DNA of 24,442 nt. It comes from Holdemanella sp. GTDB lineage: Bacteria; Bacillota_I; Bacilli_A; Erysipelotrichales; Erysipelotrichaceae. Position numbers and translations under genes: made by a program. The first letter of the stretch is position 1. Each line of letters opens with the position of its first letter. The notes under the pieces were generated by a model. The model did not search any database. It had not been told where the DNA came from and was given only the letters and a program-made list of their open reading frames with translations. Positions 1-7,136 of this stretch are shown piece by piece. The DNA lies in assembly GCA_021442845.1 (NCBI GenBank), contig JABUSD010000219.1, positions 1 to 24,442 of the forward strand. The letters are read 5' to 3'.

Positions 1-297
1 CCATGGAATGGTGTTCTTTCTTTTTTTACAGACAAATCCAGCTATAAATCCTAATATAATACCAACAGGAGCATAATATAAGGAATAAATATCCATTGTG
101 AATCCAAAGATAAGACCACTTAATGTACTTGGAATCATTCCATAGACAGGTCCTAATAAGGAAGCGATGAAAATGGTTCCCATACTATCTAGATAGATAG
201 GAAGGCGAAGTATTAAGGCAATCTGTCCACCTACAATGTTTAAGCATATCGCAAAGGCAATGATGCAGATTTTATAAATGCTAAATTTATTTTTCAT
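1..297 (-). CDS. ECF transporter S component (partial, 5' part)
   Basis: Substrate-binding membrane subunit of an energy-coupling factor importer; the first 99 residues are in the window and the rest lies beyond base 1. The start is the ATG at 297, four bases after the hydrolase stop, with GAGG nine bases upstream inside the hydrolase 3' end, so the two genes are translationally coupled. The translated part has two to three hydrophobic helices and a motif LPIYLDSMGT followed by a Gly-rich helix (LLGPVYGM), typical of S components that dock to a shared EcfT/A module. The transported substrate cannot be read from sequence. Its operon partner, a nucleoside hydrolase, suggests a nucleoside or nucleobase; QrtT, the S component in queuosine/queuine salvage clusters, is the closest context match I know. 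Family call fairly sure, substrate a guess. Confidence 0.75.
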   Translation of the reverse strand, partial: MKNKFSIYKICIIAFAICLNIVGGQIALILRLPIYLDSMGTIFIASLLGPVYGMIPSTLSGLIFGFTMDIYSLYYAPVGIILGFIAGFVCKKRKNTIPW

Positions 298-301
298 ATT
301 T

Positions 302-1267
302 TTATACCTCAAATTTTAATTGTTCTTCTGGAATGTCTAATACTTTTGAGAAAAACATCTCAAAGAATGCATGTTCATCAACAGAAGTAAGGACATGGGC
401 ATTTTTTTCATTTTTATAGAAATCCAATGTATCCACGACAGATTGTCCAATAGATATGCCTTGTGTTTCGATATCGACATAGGCATCTATACCGGCGCAT
501 AGATTTCGATTGATGAAATAAGCAACTGCTAAAGGATCATTTATGACACAACCAATCAGATTTTCCCAGGTCAGATGGAAGTAGAAATAGAATTTGGTAA
601 TCTTTTCTACAAAGTCACCTTGTACCTTATTTACTTGTTTCATATATTCTAATAATTCAGGTGTCAAAACAATCTGACGAGTGACATTTAATGGGACCAT
701 CAATACCTTTCGATGATGCTCTTTCATTGTCCTAAAGACAAGCTTTGCTGCATCCGGATCACACCAGTAGTTGTATTCAGCCACGGGAGAACAGTTTCCA
801 GGGACATGGCATGCACCTCCCATGGATATAAATTCTTCCACGTTTAAAAATGCTTCTAAGTCTGTGTGAATCAATGTTGCGATATTTGTAAGAGGACCGA
901 TGGCAATAATAGATACTTTTTCCTTTCGCAATGTATTGGATAGGAATGTAATGGCATCTATATCCTGTTCATATCCTTCAACATTTTCAAGGAAACTTTC
1001 ACCCAGTCCATCCTGCCCATGCGTATCTAAAGCATTGACAAATTCCTTTATGAGGGGCTTTTCCATACCTTTATAGACAGGTACATCTAGACGATTTAGA
1101 TGATTTAATACTTTTTTTGCATTTTCAAATCCCATATCAACAGGACAGTTTCCACAGACAATGGTAATACCAATTACTTCAATTTCTCTGGATGCTAAGG
1201 CAAGCATAATCGCAAGACTATCATCTATACCCGGATCACAATCGATAATAACTTTTCTTCTCTCCAT
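302..1267 (-). CDS. Nucleoside hydrolase (IunH family), possibly queuosine hydrolase QueK-like
   Basis: Predicted to cleave the N-glycosidic bond of a ribonucleoside, releasing base and ribose, in the cytoplasm; 321 residues, normal for the family. The Ca-binding motif DCDPGIDD lies at residues 9-16 (D9, D11, D15, D16). Ribose-binding residues are present around E164/N166 (AEYNYWCDPDAA). At the place of the catalytic His-Asp pair of classical inosine-uridine hydrolases (H241-D242) this protein has N243-D244, so the residue that protonates the leaving base is changed; the substrate may not be an ordinary purine nucleoside. The start is the ATG at 1267, with AGGTGAA at 1271-1277. A longer in-frame start at 1321 was rejected because that stretch encodes the leader terminator. 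First gene of an operon with an ECF S component and under a candidate riboswitch. QueK-like function is inference from this context. Confidence 0.85.
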   Translation of the reverse strand: MERRKVIIDCDPGIDDSLAIMLALASREIEVIGITIVCGNCPVDMGFENAKKVLNHLNRLDVPVYKGMEKPLIKEFVNALDTHGQDGLGESFLENVEGYEQDIDAITFLSNTLRKEKVSIIAIGPLTNIATLIHTDLEAFLNVEEFISMGGACHVPGNCSPVAEYNYWCDPDAAKLVFRTMKEHHRKVLMVPLNVTRQIVLTPELLEYMKQVNKVQGDFVEKITKFYFYFHLTWENLIGCVINDPLAVAYFINRNLCAGIDAYVDIETQGISIGQSVVDTLDFYKNEKNAHVLTSVDEHAFFEMFFSKVLDIPEEQLKFEV

Positions 1268-1390
1268 ATCTTCACCTAAAAAAAAGCTTATGTCCGGTAC
1301 AGGAACATAAGCATAACACACAATAAAAATAGAGAAATCAGATTCAATTGTTACCTAGTGTTATACTGGGAGGTTCACGTACCAGTTTCG
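1268..1390 (-). promoter_or_regulatory. Candidate riboswitch leader: H-type pseudoknot, antiterminator, terminator
   Basis: The transcript predicted from the promoter starts close to 1390. Stem 1 is ACUGG (1386-1382) with CCAGU (1369-1365) around a 12-base loop. ACCU in that loop (1374-1371) can pair with AGGU downstream (1356-1353), giving an H-type pseudoknot. AGUAUAACAC (1367-1358) is complementary over 10 bases, one of them G-U, to GUGUUAUGCU (1319-1310). That pairing would open stem 1 and take three bases of the 5' arm of the terminator, so pseudoknot plus terminator and antiterminator exclude each other. The layout predicts an OFF switch: ligand holds the pseudoknot and transcription stops. 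It resembles preQ1 riboswitches in size and logic, but I do not find the conserved preQ1-I loop or the extra hairpin of preQ1-II, so the class is open. Confidence 0.6.
1278..1312 (-). terminator. Leader terminator upstream of the nucleoside hydrolase
   Basis: On the minus strand the 8-bp perfect stem GCTTATGT/ACATAAGC (1305-1312 with 1286-1293) can extend by two G-C pairs past a bulged T, and is followed by eight T (1285-1278). It sits between the promoter and the ribosome binding site of the hydrolase, so it is a conditional attenuator rather than a terminator of an upstream gene. Confidence 0.88.
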
Positions 1391-1396
1391 AGTGAT

Positions 1397-1424
1397 ATTA
1401 TAACATAATAAATCTATAGTTCAA
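1397..1424 (-). promoter_or_regulatory. Promoter of the nucleoside hydrolase operon
   Basis: The -35 is TTGAAC (1424-1419) and the -10 is TATAAT (1402-1397), 16 bases apart; the -10 is preceded by TGT, an extended -10. The predicted start of transcription falls a few bases before the leader pseudoknot. Confidence 0.75.
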
Positions 1425-1477
1425 TTTAATTTATAAATAGAATGATGTAGAATTGAAAGTGATGAGGTGATTAATTT

Positions 1478-2575
1478 ATGAAAGATACAAGGATTATCAA
1501 AGAACTAAAGGAAAAATTCCCCCAGACTGATTTCTGGCTGGATTCCATGATCGAAGAAGATGTAAAATATGCGGTACGAAATGGATTTCTAGGAATAACG
1601 ACATCACCTACAATTACCCCAAAAGCAATTGAAGCAGAAGGTGATGTATGGAAGGAAATGATGAGAAAATATATTGAAATGCATCCTGATTATAACGAGA
1701 ATGAAATCTTATGGGAATGCATGTATGAAGCAAGTTCACAAAGAGCAAAGTTGCTTCTTCCTATCTATGATGAAGATGGATTTAACGGTAGATTCTGTAT
1801 CCAGGCAAATGTCTTTGACTATATGAATGGAAGAAAGATTGAAAAACAGGCAGAAAGGATTCATGCATGTGGTACCAATTTTATGGCAAAGATTCCTACG
1901 ACAAAAGGAGGCATCTATGCCATGGAAGAAGTGATCGCATCGGGACATTCGGTCATGGCAACGGCTACATCAACGGTAGCGCAGGTAAAACAGGCATGTC
2001 TTGCGATGTATAGAGGCTTACAAAGAAGAAAAGAACAAGGCCTTTCCACAAAAGGTATTGCGATGGCGGTTGCGATGCAGTTAGGTTTGCCAGAGGAATG
2101 TTATCGAGTATATACAACAGAAAATCATGTATCCATTAATCCGGAAGCATTGGATTATTCAAGTATTGCCGTTGCCAAAAAAGCATATAAGATGATTCAA
2201 AAAGAGTTTCCTGATGTATTGTTTGTATTATCCAATTTCACAACCGAATTGCATTGGACAGAATTCATGGGTGGAAGAATCATGTTGACAATTGCTCCTA
2301 AATTAATATCCGACATGGAAGCAAAGGATGTCATTTTGAATAGGATTGATGAAGAAGTCCCAATGGAATATATAAATCAGCTTCTAGATAAAATACCATT
2401 CTATAAATATGCTTATGAAGAGGATTTATTAGAAATGGAAAACTTCCAGTATTATGAAGGATTCTGTCGTACAATGAATCATTTTATGATCAAATATGAA
2501 GGCGCTTTGCATACTGTTCGTAAAGAACTTGCCCCAGATCCATACAATAGGCAGACATACAAATCAAGCTATTAA
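1478..2575 (+). CDS. Transaldolase-family protein
   Basis: A class I aldolase-type TIM barrel of 365 residues related to transaldolase, the pentose phosphate enzyme that moves a dihydroxyacetone unit between sugar phosphates. D22 (FWLDSM) matches the catalytic Asp near strand 1. GITTSPT (39-45) matches the TTNP motif but with Ser for the usual Asn, and K138 in KIPTT is at the place of the Schiff-base Lys. The stretch after residue 150 (MATATSTVAQV) corresponds to the strand with the catalytic Thr. The Asn-to-Ser change and the long helical insertion at 50-90 set it apart from TalA/TalB, so the substrate may differ. The start has GAGGTG ten bases upstream. It is monocistronic or pairs loosely with the next gene 72 bases downstream; no terminator is obvious between them. 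Confidence 0.75.
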   Translation: MKDTRIIKELKEKFPQTDFWLDSMIEEDVKYAVRNGFLGITTSPTITPKAIEAEGDVWKEMMRKYIEMHPDYNENEILWECMYEASSQRAKLLLPIYDEDGFNGRFCIQANVFDYMNGRKIEKQAERIHACGTNFMAKIPTTKGGIYAMEEVIASGHSVMATATSTVAQVKQACLAMYRGLQRRKEQGLSTKGIAMAVAMQLGLPEECYRVYTTENHVSINPEALDYSSIAVAKKAYKMIQKEFPDVLFVLSNFTTELHWTEFMGGRIMLTIAPKLISDMEAKDVILNRIDEEVPMEYINQLLDKIPFYKYAYEEDLLEMENFQYYEGFCRTMNHFMIKYEGALHTVRKELAPDPYNRQTYKSSY

Positions 2576-2647
2576 TATTTTTTGTTGATTTATGCACCAA
2601 ACAAGAGTAAAATTTTCAGTTGTGAATAAGATAAGGTAGGTATTATT

Positions 2648-3379
2648 ATGGGAAGAGCGCATGAAGTACGTGCAGCGTCAATGGCAAAGACAGCTGCGAT
2701 TAAATCAAAACTATATGGACGTTATGGAAAGGAAATCTATATTGCCGCAAAATCAGGTGTTCCCGATCCAGATATGAACTTAGCTTTAAGAGCTAAAATA
2801 AAAGAAGCAAAATCAAACCATGTTCCTGCAGATGTAATCAAAAGAGCCATCGATCGTGCTAAAGGTGGAGATAACTCAAACTATGATGAAATCCGTTATG
2901 AAGGATTTGGCCCAAACAATTCAACTGTAATCGTTGAATGTTTAACAGATAACACAAACCGTTCCTTGACAGAAGTAAGAAATGCATTCAACAAATCAAA
3001 AGGATGTAAAATGGCAAGTGCTGGAGCCGTATCTTTTGGATACCAGCGTTTAGGTGTATTTGAATTCGAATCTTCAATGGGTGAAGAAGAAATGTTTGAT
3101 TTACTATTAATGGAAGAAGTCGATGTTACTGATATTGCACTTGATGAAGGATATTTTGAAATCAAAGTAAATCCATCGGATTTCTCAAAAGCACAGGAAT
3201 TATTAGAAGCAAACATTGAAGGAATTGAATTTGAACGATGTGAAATCGCAATGGTTGCCGATGAAATGGTTACATTAACGGATGAAAATGATATCGCAGG
3301 ATACAATAAATTAATGAATATGTTAAATGAATGCGATGATGTAAACAAAATTTACACAAATGCAATTATTGAAGAATAA
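2648..3379 (+). CDS. YebC/PmpR (TACO1) family protein
   Basis: A 243-residue protein of the YebC family, with full-length match: N-terminal helical domain starting MGRAHEVRAASMAKT, the central motif NHVPADVIKRAIDRAKGG (residues about 56-73) and RYEGFGP (about 82-88), then two alpha/beta domains. Starting MGRAHEVR rather than MAGHSKW places it with the YeeN/YeeI branch. Members are cytoplasmic; older work calls them transcription regulators, newer work links the family to ribosomes stalled on proline-rich stretches, like EF-P, which is encoded further along this window. AAGGTAGG lies upstream of the ATG. A terminator begins at its stop codon. Confidence 0.9.
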   Translation: MGRAHEVRAASMAKTAAIKSKLYGRYGKEIYIAAKSGVPDPDMNLALRAKIKEAKSNHVPADVIKRAIDRAKGGDNSNYDEIRYEGFGPNNSTVIVECLTDNTNRSLTEVRNAFNKSKGCKMASAGAVSFGYQRLGVFEFESSMGEEEMFDLLLMEEVDVTDIALDEGYFEIKVNPSDFSKAQELLEANIEGIEFERCEIAMVADEMVTLTDENDIAGYNKLMNMLNECDDVNKIYTNAIIEE

Positions 3380-3404
3380 GAGATGAGTCAATCATCTCTT
3401 TTTT
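3378..3404 (+). terminator. Intrinsic terminator after the YebC-family gene
   Basis: Nine-base stem AAGAGATGA/TCATCTCTT (3378-3386 with 3392-3400), loop of five, then a run of T to 3404. The 5' arm starts within the stop codon of the gene. Confidence 0.9.
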
Positions 3405-3412
3405 GTTATAAT
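3404..3412 (+). promoter_or_regulatory. Extended -10 promoter for the pepD operon
   Basis: TGTTATAAT at 3404-3412 is a perfect extended -10 directly after the upstream terminator. No good -35 is seen. The predicted transcript would have a very short leader before the AAGGAG at 3421. Confidence 0.5.
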
Positions 3413-3434
3413 GGGTTTTGAAGGAGATGATACA

Positions 3435-4826
3435 ATGCCTTGTACAACAATATTAGTAGGTAAAAAAGCGTCCTATGATGGATCTACATTGATGGCAAGA
3501 AATGATGATTCGCAAGCAGGAGAGCTAAATATAAAGAAATGTGTAGTTATTAAACCAGAAGAACAGATGAAACAGTATGCTTCTGTTTTATCCGCGTTCA
3601 AGATGGATTTACCAGAAGATCCAATGCGCTATACATGTGTTCCAAATGTAAAGAAGGATAGGGGAATCTGGGCTGGTGCAGGTATTAATGAAGTGAATGT
3701 GGCAATGAGTGCGACAGAGACAATCACATCCAATCCCCGCGTATTAGGCGCAGATCCTTTATGTAATGATGGAATTGGTGAAGAAGATATGGTAGTTCTT
3801 GTTCTTCCCTATATCCATAGCGCAAGAGAAGGTGTTCTTCGTTTAGCCTCTATTTTAGAAAAGTATGGAACCTATGAAATGAATGGGATAGGATTTCAGG
3901 ATGTTGATGAAATCTGGTGGTTAGAAACAATTGGTGGACATCACTGGATTGCCAAAAGAGTTCCGGATGATCGATATGTCATCATGGCTAATCAGCAGGG
4001 AATTGATAGCTTTGATTTTAGTGATGCCTTTGGAAACAAGGAAAACCATATGTGTCATCCCGATATGCTGAATTTCATTAAGGATAATTTTTTAAATAGT
4101 ACTGGCAGTTCATTTGAAAACTTCAATGTGCGAGAAGCCTTTGGGTCCAAATCGGATTTTGACAAGGTATATAACACACCAAGAGTCTGGTATAGCCAAC
4201 GTTATTTAAATCCGAATAGTTATATTGATGAACCAGAATCATTTACACTTCCATGGTCATTAACACCGGAAAGCCTGATTTCAATTGAAGATGTGAAATA
4301 TGTATTATCCTCTCATTATCAGCACACAGATGTAGATCCATACAACAATGGAAGCAATAAATACAGATCGGTTGGAATCAATCGAAATACTTTCGTGGTA
4401 TGTACACAGTTAAGACCTTATTGTCAAAAAGATAGAATGGCGGTTGAATGGCTTGCCTTTGCTTGTAATGCATTTAATACATTTATCCCGTTCTATGCCA
4501 ATGTTACAAGTCTTCCTTCCTATATACAGGATACACCTGAAATTGTTGATTCTAATTCTTTATTCTGGGCAAGTCGTATGATTGGTGCCTTAACGGATAG
4601 CCATTATGCATCCTGTCATCCATATGTTGAACAATATCAATTGAAAGTACAGTCCCAGATGCATACATTTTTATCACAATTTGATAAAGATTCAATGCAT
4701 GATTTAAAAGATAAAAACCAGATTATCAGTGATTATATGCAAAAGGAAACAACTCTATTATTAAATGAATTATTATTTATAGCTTGTAATGAAATGAAAA
4801 ATGCATTTTCTAGATCGGATGGATAA
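3435..4826 (+). CDS. pepD: C69-family dipeptidase (PepD-like)
   Basis: N-terminal-nucleophile dipeptidase of 463 residues, hydrolysing dipeptides of broad composition in the cytoplasm. The N-terminal block CTTILVGKKASYDGST (residues 3-18) with ARNDD at 21-25 is the C69/U34 signature. Cys3 is the expected nucleophile, freed by removing the short N-terminal piece. I chose the ATG at 3435 because AAGGAG lies eight bases before it and the protein then begins as family members do; an in-frame ATG 24 bases upstream has no ribosome binding site. It is the first gene of a coupled set with a YwaF-like membrane protein two bases downstream and a metallo-beta-lactamase-fold protein. The neighbours do not point to one pathway. 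Confidence 0.9.
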   Translation: MPCTTILVGKKASYDGSTLMARNDDSQAGELNIKKCVVIKPEEQMKQYASVLSAFKMDLPEDPMRYTCVPNVKKDRGIWAGAGINEVNVAMSATETITSNPRVLGADPLCNDGIGEEDMVVLVLPYIHSAREGVLRLASILEKYGTYEMNGIGFQDVDEIWWLETIGGHHWIAKRVPDDRYVIMANQQGIDSFDFSDAFGNKENHMCHPDMLNFIKDNFLNSTGSSFENFNVREAFGSKSDFDKVYNTPRVWYSQRYLNPNSYIDEPESFTLPWSLTPESLISIEDVKYVLSSHYQHTDVDPYNNGSNKYRSVGINRNTFVVCTQLRPYCQKDRMAVEWLAFACNAFNTFIPFYANVTSLPSYIQDTPEIVDSNSLFWASRMIGALTDSHYASCHPYVEQYQLKVQSQMHTFLSQFDKDSMHDLKDKNQIISDYMQKETTLLLNELLFIACNEMKNAFSRSDG

Positions 4827-4828
4827 AT

Positions 4829-5560
4829 ATGTTTGATTATTTTTTCTGGAATGTAAAAGATATTCCACCGGGTCATACGTGGAAACTTTATGGAATTGAA
4901 CACATTACATGGTTAATCATAATCGGATTGCTTACTTATTATTTCTGTAAGAAGTTTAAAAACTCCAATAAAGAACAACAGGATCGGATATTAAGAAATT
5001 TTGCGATTCTAATTGTTGTACAGGAAATTGTGAAGAATATTCTTCATATATATGCAGGAAGCTTTACTTTAGAGAATCTGCCATTTCATTTATGTGGTTT
5101 ATCCATTTTCTTTGTGGTGGGATATGTTATAAAGCCAAATAAATTGAATGAACAATATCTCTATGCCTTGTGTTTACCGGGAGCATTATTAGCTTTGCTG
5201 TTTCCAGATTGGACAAACTATCCAATTATGCACTTTAGTTCTATCAATTCCTTTACGATTCATGGATGGCTTGTTATCTTTTCAATGATGCTTCTGACAA
5301 GTGGAAGGATACGACCTAACTTTAAGGATCTGAAATATACAGCTATATTCATTTTAATTTATATGATTCCAATCTATTTCCTAAATAAGATGTGGAATAC
5401 CAATTTCATGTTTATCAATACACCAAGTCCTGGAAGTCCTCTTGTAATCATTCATGATATTTTTGGACCTTTCTATATACCGGCATTGATTTGTATATTT
5501 ATGATTCTATGGTTTATCATGTATCTTCCATGGGAACTGAGTGCCAGGAGAAAATCATGA
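4829..5560 (+). CDS. YwaF/TMEM164-family membrane protein
   Basis: A 243-residue integral membrane protein with about six or seven hydrophobic segments (for example near residues 28-45, 58-75, 84-100, 111-125, 145-160, 172-187 and 215-235). The stretch ENLPFHLCGLSIF (about residues 83-95) with its His-Leu-Cys is the conserved core of the TIGR02206/YwaF family, which shares its fold with eukaryotic TMEM164, an acyltransferase. In bacteria the function is unknown; acyl transfer on lipids is only suggested by that kinship. The start is two bases past the pepD stop with a weak GGATGG, so translation probably depends on coupling. Its stop overlaps the next start as ATGA. Confidence 0.8.
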   Translation: MFDYFFWNVKDIPPGHTWKLYGIEHITWLIIIGLLTYYFCKKFKNSNKEQQDRILRNFAILIVVQEIVKNILHIYAGSFTLENLPFHLCGLSIFFVVGYVIKPNKLNEQYLYALCLPGALLALLFPDWTNYPIMHFSSINSFTIHGWLVIFSMMLLTSGRIRPNFKDLKYTAIFILIYMIPIYFLNKMWNTNFMFINTPSPGSPLVIIHDIFGPFYIPALICIFMILWFIMYLPWELSARRKS

Positions 5561-6387
5561 AAGTATCGGTGCTTGTTGAAAACACAAAGAAAGACAATTG
5601 TCTTGCATGTGAACATGGATTGTCTCTATTCATAGAATATAAAGATAAGGCATATCTTATTGATGCGGGAAGCACTGACATATTTATGGAGAATGCAAGG
5701 GATATGGATCTATGTCTTGATAAAGTAAAGACATGTTTTCTATCGCATGGCCATTATGATCATTCAGGTGGTTTCTACACTTTTTTAAAAAAACATAAAG
5801 ATTGTACATTATATTGTATGGATAGTGTATTTGATGCTTATTATTCTGGAAGCAATGATCATATTCATTATATTGGCGTACCGGAATCATTATATGCATT
5901 AAAAGATAGAATGATTATGATTTCAAAGGATATAGAAATAGAAGAATCTATTTACTGCATATGCCATCATAGTCATAATCTGAAAGAGATTGGTCTGTCT
6001 AAAAAATTATATCGATTGGAAGATGGAGAATATAAACCAGATGATTTCAGTCATGAAATGAGTGTTGTCTTTAAAAGTGAAAAAGGATTGATTGTTGTTA
6101 ACAGCTGTTGTCATGCGGGTATCATAAATGTGATTAAAGAAGTACAGGATACACTGAAAGAACCTATCTACGCTTTTATTGGAGGACTTCATATGAAGGG
6201 GAAGAAGAATGGAAAAGAAATCTGTACCTTTCATGAAGAAGAGATTAATGAATTGGCTTCTTTTATAAACAACAATCACATTCATATATATACTGGACAT
6301 TGTACAGGTGAAATCGGATATAATTTACTGAAGGAAAAAGTAGAAAGTATACATACATTGTATACAGGAAAGGTATTTGAATTATGA
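5557..6387 (+). CDS. Metallo-beta-lactamase-fold hydrolase (COG1237-like)
   Basis: A 276-residue cytoplasmic MBL-fold protein. SHGHYDHSGG at 63-72 supplies the metal ligands H64, H66, D68 and H69; further ligands are likely in NSCCHAG (near 186) and TGHCTG near the C terminus. The overall pattern fits COG1237, the group named after 7,8-dihydropterin-6-yl-methyl-beta-D-ribofuranosylaminobenzene-phosphate synthase of methanogens; in Bacillota the substrate is unknown. The start is the ATG at 5557, which overlaps the upstream stop (ATGA) and has AGGAG ahead; a longer in-frame start at 5491 lies inside the previous gene and was rejected. Its own stop is again ATGA, with an ATG opening the decayed gene that follows. 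Confidence 0.85.
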   Translation: MKVSVLVENTKKDNCLACEHGLSLFIEYKDKAYLIDAGSTDIFMENARDMDLCLDKVKTCFLSHGHYDHSGGFYTFLKKHKDCTLYCMDSVFDAYYSGSNDHIHYIGVPESLYALKDRMIMISKDIEIEESIYCICHHSHNLKEIGLSKKLYRLEDGEYKPDDFSHEMSVVFKSEKGLIVVNSCCHAGIINVIKEVQDTLKEPIYAFIGGLHMKGKKNGKEICTFHEEEINELASFINNNHIHIYTGHCTGEIGYNLLKEKVESIHTLYTGKVFEL

Positions 6388-6832
6388 GAATGAAGAAAGT
6401 AATTCTTATAATATCTCTATCCAAAGTAATACAAAAGTAGAATAAAAATCAAAAGAAGGTGCACTTATTGATCTTTCTACAACAGGAACAGAGAAGGAAG
6501 AAAATCCTTCAGATACAATCATTGAAAAAAGAACGAAGGGATGATTGTTCTTGAAGGAGAAATTAAAAACTTTACGTATTCTGAATGGGTGGACTATCAG
6601 GATAATGATATCTATACTATTTTTATTTTGATTCTGCAAAGAAACTAGAATTAAGAGCAGGAGACGAACAAGGTGTGAATACAGGTTATGTTACTATGAT
6701 TAGCCTGTCAATATTCTAGGCAACATGTAATAGTTGCGATTGATCCAAATTCAACATATTTTCCAAGTGATGTTAGACTTCCACTAGGAGAACCTGGTAC
6801 AGAAACATATGAAATACTAAGTAGAAGAGGAT
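6384..6832 (+). pseudogene. Decayed gene at the end of the pepD operon
   Basis: An ATG overlaps the previous stop as ATGA and reads MRMKKVILIISL, like a signal sequence, but stops after 18 codons. Protein-like sequence then continues in other frames: a stretch ending ENPSDTIIEKRTKG, then EGEIKNFTYSEWVDYQD (from 6541), which after a frame change at the T-rich stretch near 6620 continues FYFDSAKKLELRAGDEQG, and finally VIVAIDPNSTYFPSDVRLPL in a further frame. Codon use in the pieces resembles the neighbours. I read this as one secreted or lipoprotein-like gene broken by several indels and stops. I do not recognise the family. Sequencing error is unlikely given the number of breaks. Confidence 0.55.
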
Positions 6833-6845
6833 GTTTTCTGATTTT

Positions 6846-6894
6846 GTCTTATATACAAGACAAAAAAATTATAATATTGTCTTGTATACAAGAC
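6846..6894 (+). promoter_or_regulatory. Twin palindromic operators around a -10 box
   Basis: GTCTTGTATACAAGAC at 6879-6894 is a perfect 16-base palindrome; GTCTTATATACAAGAC at 6846-6861 is the same with one change. Their centres are 33 bases apart, about three helical turns, so two dimers would bind one face. TATAAT (6870-6875) lies between them. The GT-(2)-AC core with flanking T/A fits operators of GntR-type regulators of the FadR/FCD group. A ribosome binding site GGAAGG and GTG follow at once (6895-6910), consistent with an autoregulated gene. Confidence 0.6.
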
Positions 6895-6907
6895 GGAAGG
6901 TGAAATC

Positions 6908-7015
6908 GTGAACAGGCTAGCAATAAAGGAAATAATGCTAGATCAAAAAGAGATGTATGCGAATTACTTCAACTTATAGAAGTTGGAGCTTCTTATTTCC
7001 TAGAGGAAGGCTGTT
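6908..7015 (+). pseudogene. Possible relic of a GntR/FCD regulator gene
   Basis: After the operators, GGAAGG precedes a GTG at 6908, but the frame stops after 23 codons. In another frame the segment up to 7015 reads ARSKRDVCELLQLIEVGAS and on to a stop, which resembles the start of the FCD ligand-binding domain (typically D-V-x-E-L-R-x-L-I-E-x-x-A-A). The helix-turn-helix part would have been deleted. The match is short, so the identification is tentative; the neighbouring operators support it. Confidence 0.3.
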
Positions 7016-7050
7016 AGAGAAATGAATGTGAAGGCTTCATTTCTCTTTTT
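7016..7050 (+). terminator. Intrinsic terminator after the decayed region
   Basis: Perfect 11-base stem AGAGAAATGAA/TTCATTTCTCT (7016-7026 with 7036-7046), loop of nine, then T to 7050. It isolates the next transcription unit. Confidence 0.88.
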
Positions 7051-7077
7051 ATGTCTTAATAGGATTCTTCTTTTTTA

Positions 7078-7106
7078 TTGAAAAAACAGTCAAGTATCAG
7101 TAAAAT
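7078..7106 (+). promoter_or_regulatory. Promoter of the PnuC-like gene
   Basis: TTGAAA (7078-7083), 17 bases, TAAAAT (7101-7106). The leader to the start codon is only about 25 bases, so no riboswitch fits here. Confidence 0.6.
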
Positions 7107-7136
7107 AGTAGAGAATGTTTTAAGGAAGGGTTATAT

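Noticed and set aside
1268..1321. N-terminal extension of the nucleoside hydrolase to an ATG at 1321
   Set aside because: The extra codons consist of the leader terminator; the ATG at 1267 has a proper ribosome binding site and gives the family N terminus.
1310..1390. Assignment of the leader to preQ1-I, preQ1-II or purine riboswitch
   Set aside because: Size and logic fit a preQ1 type, but the conserved loop bases of preQ1-I, the third hairpin of preQ1-II and the two kissing loops of purine riboswitches are not found.
2896..3348. Long minus-strand open frame opposite the YebC-family gene
   Set aside because: Shadow of a real gene: Ser/Asn-rich, no start signals, no domain; same reasoning for the other frames inside ilvB, ilvC, ilvD, the ATPase and efp.
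6846..6894. Start of a CRISPR array or of an IS terminal repeat
   Set aside because: Only two copies, each itself palindromic, with no further repeats, transposase or target duplication; an operator pair fits better.
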